A DNA stretch of 64,000 bases, taken from NCBI GenBank assembly GCA_026390115.1, contig JAPLGO010000016.1, positions 184,548-248,547 on the forward strand, read 5' to 3'. The position numbers were made by a program, and so were the translations under genes. The notes under the pieces were generated by a model, which searched no databases, had not been told where the DNA came from, and saw only the letters and a program-made list of their open reading frames with translations. Of the stretch, positions 33,687-42,731 are shown piece after piece. The stretch comes from Campylobacterales bacterium (GTDB lineage: Bacteria; Campylobacterota; Campylobacteria; Campylobacterales; Sulfurimonadaceae). The stretch's first letter is position 1. Each line of letters starts with the position of its first letter.

Positions 33687-35143
33687 AATTTTACTTTAAA
33701 ATCTTTTATTTCCATGAGTTTTTCAACAGCCTCTTTACTCAGATAGAGGCTGTTAGAAGATTCTACTTTTAACACACCATCCTCAAATTTTAAGTCAAAA
33801 TTGATGTTTCTTGGTCTATGGCTAAGTAATGCAACACTTAGCGATATAAGGTAGCTAAGTGACTCTACCGTATTTAAATCCGGAAGTAAATCTTTATACT
33901 TTTGCATATGCTCATTCGTAGGACGTTTATTTTTTGCAAATCTTGCTAATGTAGAGATAAGCTGAATCTGTTTGTGTGTAAAGCCATACTCTAATGCACC
34001 TTGTAAGAGGTAATAGCTGTGTTTATTTTGAGAGTAAAAGTGTATGCTATTTCCTGTCTGATAAAGTTTTGCTGCAATCGCTAAATCACCTCTGTATCGT
34101 ATATCTATCTTTAAATAAGAGTATGTTAAATCGAAAAGTTTTTTGCTAAGCAAGTTGAGTTGATTCGCAAAAATTTTATCCTTGATATGAAAATCGAGGA
34201 GGTATCTCACAGAAGTGTTGAAGTTGTGCGGAAATTTATCTTTGGAATTTCTGAGCAAATCACTTAAATAAACACCTTCTCTCACCCCTACACCGCTTGT
34301 AATAAGTTTTTTTATTGAGAGTTTTTTTAACACTCTGCTTAGTATTAAAGCACCGGGCTTAATAATGTCAAATCTATCTTCTTTAATATTTAATTTTTTT
34401 AGTTTTGATTCATCAGCATCTAAAATTTCAGATATAAAATCTTTAAAATCCGATACTTTACATTCGAAGGAATGGAGTTTATTTAGGGGGTAATTATTGT
34501 TTGTCATTATAGCACTTGATATTGCTCTAAATGTGCCACCAATACCTACAAGAGTAGATGCATTTAAGCTATCTAAAGCCGTGAGTTTAGAGTCTATATA
34601 ACTTACAGCCTCTTTGATACTGTTTTTATCAAAGAATAGCTCTTTTAGCCTTACTGTTCCGAGTTCGAGGGAGATAGTATTGCTAACACTGTTTTTATCT
34701 ATAAGTGTGAACTCTGTAGAACCACCGCCTATGTCAATACTTATTGCATTTTTTTGTTCAGGAAGTAGATTCGCACATGCAATTCCGCCATAATACGCCT
34801 CTTTCTCTCCATCAATAACTTTAATATTGAGTTTTAGTTCTTTCTTTACTCTCTCAAGAAATTCATTTTTATTGGGTGCATCACGAAGAGCTGATGTTGC
34901 TACGCACAACACTTTTTTTGCTTGGAAGGAATTTATAATTGATTGAAAATCAGCAAGAGCTTCAAAAGTCCTCCCCATTGGAGTTTTTTGGAGGTTACCT
35001 TTATTTTTATAAGCATTTTCAGATAACCTTACTTTACTTTTAGCTTCGTGAAGCAGATAAAATGCAAAACGAGAAGTTCGCTCATAAATAACCATTCTAA
35101 CAGAGTTAGAACCTATATCAATTACTGCGACTCTCTTTGCCAA
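33683..35143 (-). CDS. Ppx/GppA family exopolyphosphatase
   Basis: A 486-residue member of the ASKHA fold family that hydrolyses polyphosphate and/or pppGpp. The N-terminal phosphate loop reads VAVIDIGSNSVRMVIYE (about 5-21), the second is AISIDIGGGSTEFTLID (about 138-154), and the third is LVGIGGTFRAIS. A helical HD-like C-terminal region follows (about 310-480). In Campylobacter, Ppx/GppA enzymes tie polyphosphate to the stringent response. Which substrate dominates cannot be read from the sequence. It starts 4 bp after the ferredoxin gene ends and is probably co-transcribed. Confidence 0.92.
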   Translation of the reverse strand: MAKRVAVIDIGSNSVRMVIYERTSRFAFYLLHEAKSKVRLSENAYKNKGNLQKTPMGRTFEALADFQSIINSFQAKKVLCVATSALRDAPNKNEFLERVKKELKLNIKVIDGEKEAYYGGIACANLLPEQKNAISIDIGGGSTEFTLIDKNSVSNTISLELGTVRLKELFFDKNSIKEAVSYIDSKLTALDSLNASTLVGIGGTFRAISSAIMTNNNYPLNKLHSFECKVSDFKDFISEILDADESKLKKLNIKEDRFDIIKPGALILSRVLKKLSIKKLITSGVGVREGVYLSDLLRNSKDKFPHNFNTSVRYLLDFHIKDKIFANQLNLLSKKLFDLTYSYLKIDIRYRGDLAIAAKLYQTGNSIHFYSQNKHSYYLLQGALEYGFTHKQIQLISTLARFAKNKRPTNEHMQKYKDLLPDLNTVESLSYLISLSVALLSHRPRNINFDLKFEDGVLKVESSNSLYLSKEAVEKLMEIKDFKVKF

Positions 35144-35147
35144 ATTC

Positions 35148-35399
35148 CTATTCTTCTCTTAATATATTTTTATATTTGTGCTGAAGTTCAGCAATAGATT
35201 CAACATTGTCTTTGTCAGGGATTATACAATCAACAGGACAAACTGATATGCATGCCGGCTCATCATAAACACTCACGCATTCAGTACAACGATCCGGATC
35301 TATAAAATAGATTGGATCACCCTCTTCAATTGCTGTTGTCGGGCATTCTTCTCGACATGCATCACACGCTATACACTCATCATTTATCAGTAGAGCCAT
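35148..35399 (-). CDS. YfhL-like 2[4Fe-4S] ferredoxin
   Basis: An 83-residue ferredoxin. The first cluster motif is CIACDACREECP (Cys residues about 9-19). The second has CTECVSVYDEPACISVCP, with the longer spacing between second and third Cys typical of the YfhL/Alvin group, which carry clusters of very low potential. The redox partner is unknown. It precedes the Ppx/GppA gene on the same strand. Confidence 0.92.
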   Translation of the reverse strand: MALLINDECIACDACREECPTTAIEEGDPIYFIDPDRCTECVSVYDEPACISVCPVDCIIPDKDNVESIAELQHKYKNILREE

Positions 35400-35424
35400 T
35401 ATAAAACCTTATGTTTAATCTTTC

Positions 35425-35490
35425 ATTTATGAAGATTAATTTATCTAATATATATATGCCCGATTTATATCAAAATATAGCTTCATAAAT
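35425..35490. repeat. Separated 10-bp inverted repeat upstream of the ferredoxin gene
   Basis: ATTTATGAAG (35425-35434) and its exact complement CTTCATAAAT (35481-35490) flank 46 bp of A/T-rich DNA that contains the ferredoxin promoter region. It could be a pair of operator half-sites or the base of a long stem; chance is also possible in such DNA. Confidence 0.3.
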
Positions 35491-35507
35491 TTTTAAACAC
35501 GCTAAAT

Positions 35508-36809
35508 TTAGTTATTTCGCGGCAGTATGCATGAAAGTTTTGAATTGAGTTGAAGAGAGGCAATTGTTCCATCTATACCATCTTTCCTATTTTCTACTTT
35601 TATTTTTGCACCTAGTGCATCGGCTGCACTTTTTGCCAAAAATAAACCTAGGCCGACGCCAGATTTATTTCCTTGTCTTTTAAACGGGGCAAACAAATCG
35701 ACACTTTCATCTATTCCGCATCCTTCATCAATTACTTCAATCAGCAGACCAATATCGTCTTGTGAACTTTTTAGTGTTACACTTCTATCTTGTGGTGTGA
35801 ATTTTAGAGCATTTTGCAAAAAATTCTGGATAATCTGATTTAGCAGGCTCACCTGAAGTGTAGCCATAAATCCATATGGTTCAAAACTTATATTTAATGT
35901 TTTTCCCTCATTCTCAGCCAAAAGTTTAAAATCATTCGCTTTTTGTTTAAGAACCTCTATAACATCAACTGTTGTTGGTTTATCAAGCTGAGCTCCCTCC
36001 TGTCTGCCTATATTAAGAATATTTGATACAATTATATTCATCTCATCTATTGTTTTATTTGTAACCATGAGAGCCTCTATATACTCTTCAGGAGTTCTTC
36101 TTTTGAGGAGAGTAACTTGATTTTTTAATTTGATTATTGCTAGAGGTGTCTTTAACTCATGGGCTGTTCCGATAAAGAGCTCTTTTTGATATTTTACAAA
36201 GTTTTGAATTCTTGCTATGAGATGGTTTATGGTGACTCCAAGTGGCTCAAATTCATCGGGTAACTCTCTAACTTTAATCTGTTTAATAAGGTGCTCATTC
36301 ATATTTGAAAGTCTAGAACTTAATATTTTAAGTGGTGAAACCAACATTTTTGAAAGCATAACAGCATAAATAATTACTAGCACAAAGCCAATAATATTTA
36401 TAAAAAATATATAGTGCAAAATCTTATCTAAAAGTACTTTTGTCGGAGTAACCTCTTTGGTTATTTTTAAATAGCTTAGATTGTCTAAATCAAATGGATA
36501 GATAAGGGTTAAATATACCCGCTTATCTATACTGTTCTCGTACAAATCAACATCTACATGTGATTTTTTAAGATTAATAATCTCTACATTTAAAGCAAGA
36601 TAAAAGTCAGGGGAGGAGGAATCCATCTGCATTATAGATTTATTGTTAGCAATATTTTTTGCATATTGTATTAACTCATGCCGCTTTTCATCATAAATAG
36701 ATTTTTCTATGTAAAAATATAAAAATGATGAAAAGATAAGTATTAATAAAGCAGATGCAAAAATAAGTTGGATTAGAAAGTTTCTTCTGATACTTCTTTT
36801 AGAAAACAT
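35508..36809 (-). CDS. Sensor histidine kinase (CprS/ArsS-like)
   Basis: A 433-residue membrane kinase. The first membrane segment is about residues 11-30, followed by a roughly 100-residue periplasmic sensor, a second segment (about 133-155), HAMP (SPLKILSSRLSNMNE) and the transmitter. The phospho-acceptor His lies in GTAHELKTPLAI (about 220), the N-box is IIQNFLQNALKFTPQ, and the G boxes are VIDEGCGID and GVGLGLFLAKSA. It is the likely partner of the regulator encoded 106 bp upstream. The signal sensed is unknown. Confidence 0.88.
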   Translation of the reverse strand: MFSKRSIRRNFLIQLIFASALLILIFSSFLYFYIEKSIYDEKRHELIQYAKNIANNKSIMQMDSSSPDFYLALNVEIINLKKSHVDVDLYENSIDKRVYLTLIYPFDLDNLSYLKITKEVTPTKVLLDKILHYIFFINIIGFVLVIIYAVMLSKMLVSPLKILSSRLSNMNEHLIKQIKVRELPDEFEPLGVTINHLIARIQNFVKYQKELFIGTAHELKTPLAIIKLKNQVTLLKRRTPEEYIEALMVTNKTIDEMNIIVSNILNIGRQEGAQLDKPTTVDVIEVLKQKANDFKLLAENEGKTLNISFEPYGFMATLQVSLLNQIIQNFLQNALKFTPQDRSVTLKSSQDDIGLLIEVIDEGCGIDESVDLFAPFKRQGNKSGVGLGLFLAKSAADALGAKIKVENRKDGIDGTIASLQLNSKLSCILPRNN

Positions 36810-36881
36810 ATCTTCGCCTTAAGAATAATTGTTGCAATTATAACTGACTAAATTTAAAAATAAAAAAAGTTTTGAATTTTT

Positions 36882-36897
36882 CAGCCCAAAGGGGCCG
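36882..36897. other. G/C-rich hairpin between regulator and kinase genes
   Basis: CAGCCC (36882-36887) pairs with GGGCCG (36892-36897), with one G-T pair and an AAAG loop. On the minus strand a U-rich stretch begins about 13 bases later. It could attenuate transcription from the regulator gene into the kinase gene and so set their ratio. Confidence 0.4.
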
Positions 36898-36914
36898 AGA
36901 GAAGAGAGAGGATG

Positions 36915-37589
36915 TTAATTAATTTCTTTTGGAAAACAAAAACGGTAACCACGACGACGAACAGTCTCAATAGTTGTGATACCTAGCGGTTTATCCATTT
37001 TTTGTCTTATTTGATTAATTGCTACTTCGATTACATTTGGAGTTACAAGTTCCGGTTCTTCCCAGATAGCGTCAAGCAGTTGCTCTTTTGAAACAATCTG
37101 GTCACGGTGTCGAGCTAGGTGAGTTAAAACTTCAAAAGGTTTTCCTTTGAGTTCAATCTCCTGCTCTTTATATGTGATTTTTTCTTCTTCCGGATTAATG
37201 ATTAAATCTTCAATTTCTATAATATTGCTACCGCCAAAACGAAGACGAGCCTCAATACGAGCGATAAGAACATCAAAATCAAAAGGTTTACGGATATAGT
37301 CGTCTGCACCGCTTCTTAGTGCTTCAATTTCACTTTCGTTGTCATCTCTTGCAGATAAAACAACTACAACAGTCTTAGGAGTTTTAGATTTAATATCACC
37401 AATGATATCAACAGAGTTTCCATCCGGAAGCATCCAGTCCATTAGAACTAAATCATAATTACGAATGTCTAAGTAGTACTCACCGTCTTTAAGAGTTTCT
37501 ACTACATCGCTTTGGTAACCAAATTCCTTTAATCCCTCTGCGAGCATCTTATTTAATGTAACTTCGTCTTCTATAATCAAAATGCGCAT
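36915..37589 (-). CDS. cprR: OmpR-type response regulator of the HsrA/CprR group
   Basis: A 224-residue regulator. The receiver has acidic pocket IIEDE, phospho-acceptor Asp51 (LVLMDWMLPDG), Ser (VVLSARDD) and Lys (YIRKPFDF). The C-terminal winged helix (KPFEVLTHLARHRDQIVSKE; VIEVAINQIRQKMDKP; ETVRRRGYRFCFPK) is almost identical to the essential regulator HsrA (HP1043) of Helicobacter pylori and CprR of Campylobacter, as I recall them. HsrA lacks the phospho-acceptor and its kinase; here both are present, so the CprR form fits. Likely essential, controlling central metabolism or oxidative stress genes. Confidence 0.88.
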   Translation of the reverse strand: MRILIIEDEVTLNKMLAEGLKEFGYQSDVVETLKDGEYYLDIRNYDLVLMDWMLPDGNSVDIIGDIKSKTPKTVVVVLSARDDNESEIEALRSGADDYIRKPFDFDVLIARIEARLRFGGSNIIEIEDLIINPEEEKITYKEQEIELKGKPFEVLTHLARHRDQIVSKEQLLDAIWEEPELVTPNVIEVAINQIRQKMDKPLGITTIETVRRRGYRFCFPKEIN

Positions 37590-37696
37590 TAATGTTTTCC
37601 TATATGTGAATATTTTGGCGAAAGTGTATCATAATTTTAGGTTAGTTTAAAGTTTTTTTCAATTATTTTTAATAAAAGTTTTATTTACAATTAAGA

Positions 37697-38023
37697 TTAG
37701 ATAGTGAAAAGTGTGCTGACGCTTACTTTGGTATCTGCTAAGATAGAGGGTTTTGTGATTTTTAAGTTTATTTTTTGAATTGTTAAAAATTTGTTAACTA
37801 ACTTTGAAATTAAATCATTTAATGCATCTTCGATTAAATAATATTGGTTTAATAGCATCTCTTTTTTTATAAGCTTTATAATTTCTGCATAATTTATAAA
37901 TTCATTTTTATTAAACTCATAATCTATAGTTAGGTTAATTATAACATCTTGCGGAGTAACTCTTTCAAAATCTAAAATTCCAATAATGCACAGGAATTTT
38001 AAATCTTCTATATGTATAGTCAT
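37697..38023 (-). CDS. folB: FolB-like dihydroneopterin aldolase
   Basis: A 108-residue protein of the FolB family in folate synthesis, which splits dihydroneopterin to hydroxymethyl-dihydropterin and glycolaldehyde. Visible elements are GILDFERVTPQDVIINLTI (Glu of the active site) near residues 15-33, YYLIEDALNDLISKL, and the catalytic Lys region INLKITKPSI (about 84-93). It is slightly shorter and more divergent than the usual 115-120 residues. It overlaps plsY by one base, a fixed pairing in this phylum. Confidence 0.82.
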   Translation of the reverse strand: MTIHIEDLKFLCIIGILDFERVTPQDVIINLTIDYEFNKNEFINYAEIIKLIKKEMLLNQYYLIEDALNDLISKLVNKFLTIQKINLKITKPSILADTKVSVSTLFTI

Positions 38024-38637
38024 CAGACAACTCGTTTTTCTTCACCCTTGATTACGCGAATAATATTTGGTATATGTTTATAAAAGAGGATAAATCCTAT
38101 AAAAAGAGCAGGGGCATGAGCCATTTCCGGGTGAATAATAAAAGTAGAAATCATCAAAGCCAGAACTCCGGTTAAAGATGAGATGGAAGAAATTTTGATA
38201 GTTTTAGCAGATACTCCCCAAACTACTAAAGCAATGGCGGTTTCTAACGGCAGCATAAACATCATAACGCCCATTCCGGTCGCAACACCTTTTCCACCCT
38301 CAAATCCAAGGTATGGACTAAAGCAGTGACCAATAACCGCTAAAACCGAAATTCCCCAAAGGGTTGCTTCACTAAGTCCCATAAAATAGGCAACCGTTAA
38401 AACTAAAACACCTTTGAGAGCATCCAATGCCAAGGTGGCTATTCCAAGTTCTTTTGCCAAAGAGGGGTTTGTCTCTTTTACAACTCTCAGCACATTTGTA
38501 GCACCAATGCTTCCAGAACCGCTAGACTTAATATCTACCCCGGCAAACTTTTTAGCAAGAAGTAAACCAAAGGGAATACCGCCTACAAGATATGCAGCTA
38601 TAAAAAACTGAACGTTAGTGTTAAATAAAAAATCCAT
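38023..38637 (-). CDS. plsY: Glycerol-3-phosphate acyltransferase PlsY
   Basis: A 204-residue inner-membrane enzyme that acylates glycerol-3-phosphate from acyl-phosphate, the first step of phospholipid synthesis. It has about five membrane helices. The three conserved loops are visible: SGSGSIGATNVLR (about 36-48), GGKGVATGMGV (about 114-124) and YKHIPNIIR (about 186-194). It is divergent from nadA. Confidence 0.96.
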   Translation of the reverse strand: MDFLFNTNVQFFIAAYLVGGIPFGLLLAKKFAGVDIKSSGSGSIGATNVLRVVKETNPSLAKELGIATLALDALKGVLVLTVAYFMGLSEATLWGISVLAVIGHCFSPYLGFEGGKGVATGMGVMMFMLPLETAIALVVWGVSAKTIKISSISSLTGVLALMISTFIIHPEMAHAPALFIGFILFYKHIPNIIRVIKGEEKRVV

Positions 38638-38721
38638 GAAATACCTTACATATATAATTGTGACATTCTACTTTAACTATATTTATAAGCATATAAAAAC
38701 AGAGTTGTTTTTGAATTTTGA

Positions 38722-38727
38722 TATAAT
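38722..38727 (+). promoter_or_regulatory. Candidate -10 box of nadA-nadC
   Basis: TATAAT preceded by TTTTGA, 27 bp before the nadA start, in the 117-bp gap shared with divergent plsY. The upstream T-rich runs replace a -35 box. Confidence 0.55.
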
Positions 38728-38754
38728 AACGCATTTTTTATTGAGGATATTTTA

Positions 38755-39753
38755 TTGCAATACACAAACGAAGAATTAAAACAGAAAATTATTGAATTGA
38801 AAAAGAAACTTAGCGTTACCGTTGTCGCACACTTTTATCAACGGGATGAAGTTTTTGAGATGGGTGATATTACGGGTGATTCCCTTGAACTTGCCATGCG
38901 AACGCGTGATGATGATGCGGAGTTTGTGGTGTTTTGCGGTGTTGGATTTATGGGACAGAGTGTAAAAGTGCTCTCTCCGAACAAAAGAGTGGTTATGCCA
39001 AAGCTTGCATGTTGCGCAATGGCTAGGATGATTGACTCAATTTACTACGATGAATCCGTGAAGTTCTTAGAAGAAAACGGCATAAGCAGAGATAATATTT
39101 TGCCAATCACTTACATAAATTCAAATGCCGATGTGAAGGCAAAAGTGGGTGAAATGGGCGGGATGGTATGCACAAGCTCCAATGCTAAAAAAATAATTAC
39201 AACAGCGCTTGGCGAGGGTAAAAAAATTCTTTTTGTGCCTGACAGATGTCTAGGACAAAACATCGCAAATCAGATGGGTTTAAAATCTATGGTTATCGGT
39301 CAAGGCGGTGACCCAAAAGAGGCGGATATTATCTGTTATGACGGTTTTTGTTCGGTGCATCAGCTATTTAGTGTGGATGATATTAATTTTTACCGTAAAA
39401 AATATCCCGGTATTTTGATAGCAACCCATCCAGAGTGCGACCCTGCAGTGTGCGAAGCATCTGATTTTGTCGGTTCGACTTCTCAGCTTATTAAGTTTAT
39501 AAAAGAGTTGCCAGAAGAGCAAAAAGTTGCGGTTGGTACAGAGTTTAACATGGTAAATCGTTTAAGACCAGAAAATACTTTTGTCCTTTCTTCTACAAAA
39601 CCGGAGTGCCCGACTATGAACGAGACGACTCTTGAGGATTTGTATTTGACGCTTAAAGCGATTGATGAGGGTGCGCCGATTAACGAGATAGAGATAGATG
39701 AAAGTACGCAAAAATGGGCAAAAATCGCATTAGAGAGAATGTTGGCACTATGA
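38755..39753 (+). CDS. nadA: Quinolinate synthase NadA
   Basis: A 332-residue 4Fe-4S enzyme that condenses iminoaspartate and dihydroxyacetone phosphate to quinolinate in NAD synthesis. The start is TTG with GAGGA seven bases upstream. It has VVAHFYQRDEV, GDSLELAMR, and the cluster Cys residues in KLACCAMARM, GFCSVHQ and THPECDPAVCEASDFVGST; the last carries a CxxxxxC pattern near the C-terminal third. nadB, the usual iminoaspartate source, is not in the window. nadC follows with an ATGA overlap. Confidence 0.96.
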   Translation: MQYTNEELKQKIIELKKKLSVTVVAHFYQRDEVFEMGDITGDSLELAMRTRDDDAEFVVFCGVGFMGQSVKVLSPNKRVVMPKLACCAMARMIDSIYYDESVKFLEENGISRDNILPITYINSNADVKAKVGEMGGMVCTSSNAKKIITTALGEGKKILFVPDRCLGQNIANQMGLKSMVIGQGGDPKEADIICYDGFCSVHQLFSVDDINFYRKKYPGILIATHPECDPAVCEASDFVGSTSQLIKFIKELPEEQKVAVGTEFNMVNRLRPENTFVLSSTKPECPTMNETTLEDLYLTLKAIDEGAPINEIEIDESTQKWAKIALERMLAL

Positions 39754-40565
39754 TAGAAGAGTTTGTAAAAGCAACGCTTGCCGAGGATGTTGGGCGCGGA
39801 GATTTGTATGCTTTGGTTGAGCCAAGCGTCGCGGCATCTGCAAAGATAATCGCAAAGAGTGATGGTGTAGTTGCCGGTGTGAAATATATAGCTGTTTTGG
39901 CACAACTTGAAAGTTTTGAAATAATCTGGGGCAAACAAGACGCCGAAACATTTGTAAAAGGCGATATTTTGGCAATTATAAAAGGTGACTCACACACTCT
40001 TTTGCGGGTAGAGAGAACACTTTTAAACATTCTTCTGCATGCAAGCTCTATCGCCACTTTGACAAAAAAATATGTAGATATCTGTAAACCTTACGGCGTG
40101 AAACTTTTGGATACAAGAAAAACAAGACCGATGCTTAGGGTTTTTGAAAAGTATGCCACAAGAACAGGCGGTGCTGTCAACCACCGAATGGGACTTGATG
40201 ATGCTTTGATGATAAAAGATACACATCTCAAAACCATAAAAGATTTAAAAAGTTACATAGAAAAAGCAAGGAAACAAATTCCATTTACTGCAAAAATAGA
40301 GGTTGAAGCCGAAACATTCGAGGTTGCATGTGAGGCGATGCTTGCAGGAAGTGATATAGTTATGTGTGATAACATGACTCCTCAACTGATTAGTGAAATC
40401 GTTGCTTACAGAGATGAAAATTTTTCGCATGTACTTTTAGAAGCGAGTGGGAATATTTCACTTGAAACGATCGATACGTATGCAAAAACAAAAGTGGATG
40501 CAATAAGTACCGGTTCATTGATTCACCAAGCAAATTGGATAGATTTGTCTATGAAGATTGATTAA
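39750..40565 (+). CDS. nadC: Nicotinate-nucleotide pyrophosphorylase NadC
   Basis: A 271-residue enzyme that converts quinolinate and PRPP to nicotinate mononucleotide. Hallmarks are LAEDVGRGDLY (about residues 10-20), ERTLLNILLHASSIATLT, the PRPP/quinolinate site LDTRKTRPMLRVFEKYATRT and GGAVNHRMGLDDALMIKDTH (about 143-162). I chose the ATG at 39750, which overlaps the nadA stop; an in-frame ATG 12 codons earlier lies inside nadA. Confidence 0.97.
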   Translation: MIEEFVKATLAEDVGRGDLYALVEPSVAASAKIIAKSDGVVAGVKYIAVLAQLESFEIIWGKQDAETFVKGDILAIIKGDSHTLLRVERTLLNILLHASSIATLTKKYVDICKPYGVKLLDTRKTRPMLRVFEKYATRTGGAVNHRMGLDDALMIKDTHLKTIKDLKSYIEKARKQIPFTAKIEVEAETFEVACEAMLAGSDIVMCDNMTPQLISEIVAYRDENFSHVLLEASGNISLETIDTYAKTKVDAISTGSLIHQANWIDLSMKID

Positions 40566-40582
40566 TATTAAAATCATAATCA

Positions 40583-40600
40583 ATGGCTGATGAGACTTAA
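40583..40600 (+). other. Five-codon mini-ORF resembling the flhB start
   Basis: ATG GCT GAT GAG ACT TAA encodes MADET, almost the first five residues of FlhB (MADDT), 135 bp upstream of the real flhB start. The shared bases AATGGCTGATGA include the codon choice. No ribosome site precedes it. It may be a remnant of a duplication or chance. Confidence 0.3.
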
Positions 40601-40626
40601 ATGAAAGTGTATATTCGATTAATCGC

Positions 40627-40649
40627 AAAAGGAACAAGCCCCTTTTTTT
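40627..40649 (+). terminator. Intrinsic terminator after nadC
   Basis: AAAAGG (40627-40632) pairs with CCTTTT (40641-40646) and is followed by further T residues. It lies 62 bp after the nadC stop and 69 bp before flhB, separating the two transcripts. Confidence 0.5.
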
Positions 40650-40717
40650 ACGTTAGCCGCTATGGCACTAAAAAAAAATCTTTTCAAAATTTTTGTCTGT
40701 TTTTTTAGGAGATTTAA

Positions 40718-41770
40718 ATGGCTGATGACACAGAAAAGACAGAAGAGCCCACCGATAAGAAGATATCTGATGCCAGGGAAGAGGGAAATGTCCCTAAATC
40801 TCAGGATGCTGCCGGAGTGGTTACGCTTTTTGTAGCGATTATTGCACTTTTAATGCTCTTCCCGTATATGTCACAACATATGATTCTTCTATTTAAATAC
40901 TATTTTTCACTTATCGGTATGCCTCTTGATAAGCTTTTTATGATAGATATTGCCGTTGTTACGATTCGAGAGACTCTTTTGATGGTTCTCCCTTTGGCGG
41001 TTGCCGTTGCCGTTGCAGGCGTAGCTGCTGCTCTTGCACAGTTTGGTTTTTTATTTACTACAAAAGCTATTATGCCTGATTTTAAAAAGATTAACCCAAT
41101 AAGCGGAATCGCCAATCTCTTTTCAATGAAAAAGGCTTTAGAAGGTGCGAAGATAACTTTTAAGTCATTTATAACGCTAGGTGTTGGATTTGTCTATTTC
41201 TTTTATTTTATTTTAGAACTTCCTACTGTTGCCATGTTCGGGCTTATCGACCAGCTAAACTGGCTGAAAGATAAAATGTTGATTATCGCTTTTGTAATGC
41301 TTTTTATTATTTTTATCTTTGCTATTATAGATGTTATTATAGTAAGGAAGCAGTACTTTGATGGGCTTAAAATGAGTAAGCAAGAGATAAAAGATGAGAT
41401 GAAAAATATGGACGGAGACCCACTGATTAAATCAAAAATCCGTCAAATTCAAATGCAGGCTGCAAGAAAAAGAATGATGGCTGAAGTTCCGCATGCCGAT
41501 GTGGTTATAACAAATCCCACACACTATGCTGTTGCCATAAAGTATGATGAGGAGAAAACTCGAGCACCTGTTGTTGTTGCTAAAGGAATGGATCACATAG
41601 CGCAACAGATAAAAAAAATAGCAAGAGAAAATGGTGTAACTATAGTTCAAAATCCGCCATTAGCTAGAAGTCTATACAATGAAGTTGACCTTGATAAACC
41701 AATCCCAGAGTCGCTATTTGCAGCCGTGGCCGAGGTTCTTGCATATGTTTATAAAATGAATAGGAAATAA
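40718..41770 (+). CDS. flhB: Flagellar export switch protein FlhB
   Basis: A 350-residue inner-membrane component of the flagellar type III export gate. An N-terminal cytosolic stretch (DDTEKTEEPTDKKISDAREE) precedes four membrane helices (about residues 32-52, 85-110, 145-168 and 187-210). The cytosolic domain carries the autocleavage motif NPTH (266-269) in VVITNPTHYAVAI, whose cleavage switches substrate class from rod-hook to filament. GGAG precedes the ATG. It is separate from the other flagellar clusters of the window. Confidence 0.97.
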   Translation: MADDTEKTEEPTDKKISDAREEGNVPKSQDAAGVVTLFVAIIALLMLFPYMSQHMILLFKYYFSLIGMPLDKLFMIDIAVVTIRETLLMVLPLAVAVAVAGVAAALAQFGFLFTTKAIMPDFKKINPISGIANLFSMKKALEGAKITFKSFITLGVGFVYFFYFILELPTVAMFGLIDQLNWLKDKMLIIAFVMLFIIFIFAIIDVIIVRKQYFDGLKMSKQEIKDEMKNMDGDPLIKSKIRQIQMQAARKRMMAEVPHADVVITNPTHYAVAIKYDEEKTRAPVVVAKGMDHIAQQIKKIARENGVTIVQNPPLARSLYNEVDLDKPIPESLFAAVAEVLAYVYKMNRK

Positions 41771-41791
41771 AAAAGATGTATAATTTCAGTC

Positions 41792-42730
41792 ATGAATGAA
41801 ATACTGACTAGAATTGAACAGGCTCAACATGTGGTGTTGATTTCGCATCTGAATCCTGATGCTGATTCATTAGGAAGTGCAAGCGCACTTTATACACATA
41901 TTTTAAGGCTTCATAAAAAAGTTTCTTGGTTTTGTGCAACTGAAAATATCAATCAAAAATTACTTTTTTTGCCATGGAGTGAAAAAATAAGAAGCTCCTT
42001 TCCCTCTTCGGCTGATTTGGCTATTTCACTTGACTGTGGAAGCAGAGATAGATTGGGTTTTGCTGTTGCATGTGATTTGATAAATATTGACCACCACTCA
42101 AGTAATGAACATTTTGGCAAATATAATTTGGTGGATTTTAAATGTATAAGTACGACAGAGGTTTTATATAATTTATTAAAAGATAATAACATCACTATAA
42201 ATCCAAAAATGGCAACTGCAATATATGCTGGGCTTTTAGATGATTCGGGTGGTTTTTTGGATGAGAAGGTTGATGGCACGCTATTTGCTTTAGTAAAAGA
42301 GCTTATAGAAATTGGTGCTAATTATAAATTGTGTAATAAGTACATAATGAAATATCAGACACTTGGAGCCTTCAGGTTGAAGGCGGTTATGCACAAAAAC
42401 ATGATGCTCTTTTGTGATGGAAAAGTTGCGGTTTTTTGTGTAACAAATGAGGACATGAGAACCTCTGGAGCGATCGGTTCTGACTGTGAAAGTACGCTTG
42501 AAGAGGCTCTTTGGTTGCCAAGCGTTGAAGTTTCACTCCTTTTGAAACAAAATAGAGACTTGAGTATAAAATGCTCTTTACGTTCTTCTTCCAAAGTAGA
42601 TGTCAATGCAATAGCATCCACTTTTTTAGGTGGCGGACATACAAACAGAGCTGGTTTTACTTTAAATGGCATCGTGGCATTAGAGAATGCTAAAGAGAAA
42701 ATTTTAAAATTAATATGTAAGGAATTGTAG
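41792..42730 (+). CDS. DHH-family phosphoesterase (NrnA-like)
   Basis: A 312-residue protein with DHH domain motifs: SHLNPDADSLGSASAL (about residues 18-33), LAISLDCGSRDRLG, and IDHHSSNEHFG (about 102-112). The C-terminal DHHA1 domain ends with the substrate glycine motif GGGHTNRAGF (about 276-285). Relatives degrade nano-RNA and phosphoadenosine phosphate. It lies just downstream of flhB and one base before the M23 peptidase gene, with which it is probably coupled. Confidence 0.9.
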   Translation: MNEILTRIEQAQHVVLISHLNPDADSLGSASALYTHILRLHKKVSWFCATENINQKLLFLPWSEKIRSSFPSSADLAISLDCGSRDRLGFAVACDLINIDHHSSNEHFGKYNLVDFKCISTTEVLYNLLKDNNITINPKMATAIYAGLLDDSGGFLDEKVDGTLFALVKELIEIGANYKLCNKYIMKYQTLGAFRLKAVMHKNMMLFCDGKVAVFCVTNEDMRTSGAIGSDCESTLEEALWLPSVEVSLLLKQNRDLSIKCSLRSSSKVDVNAIASTFLGGGHTNRAGFTLNGIVALENAKEKILKLICKEL

Positions 42731-42731
42731 T

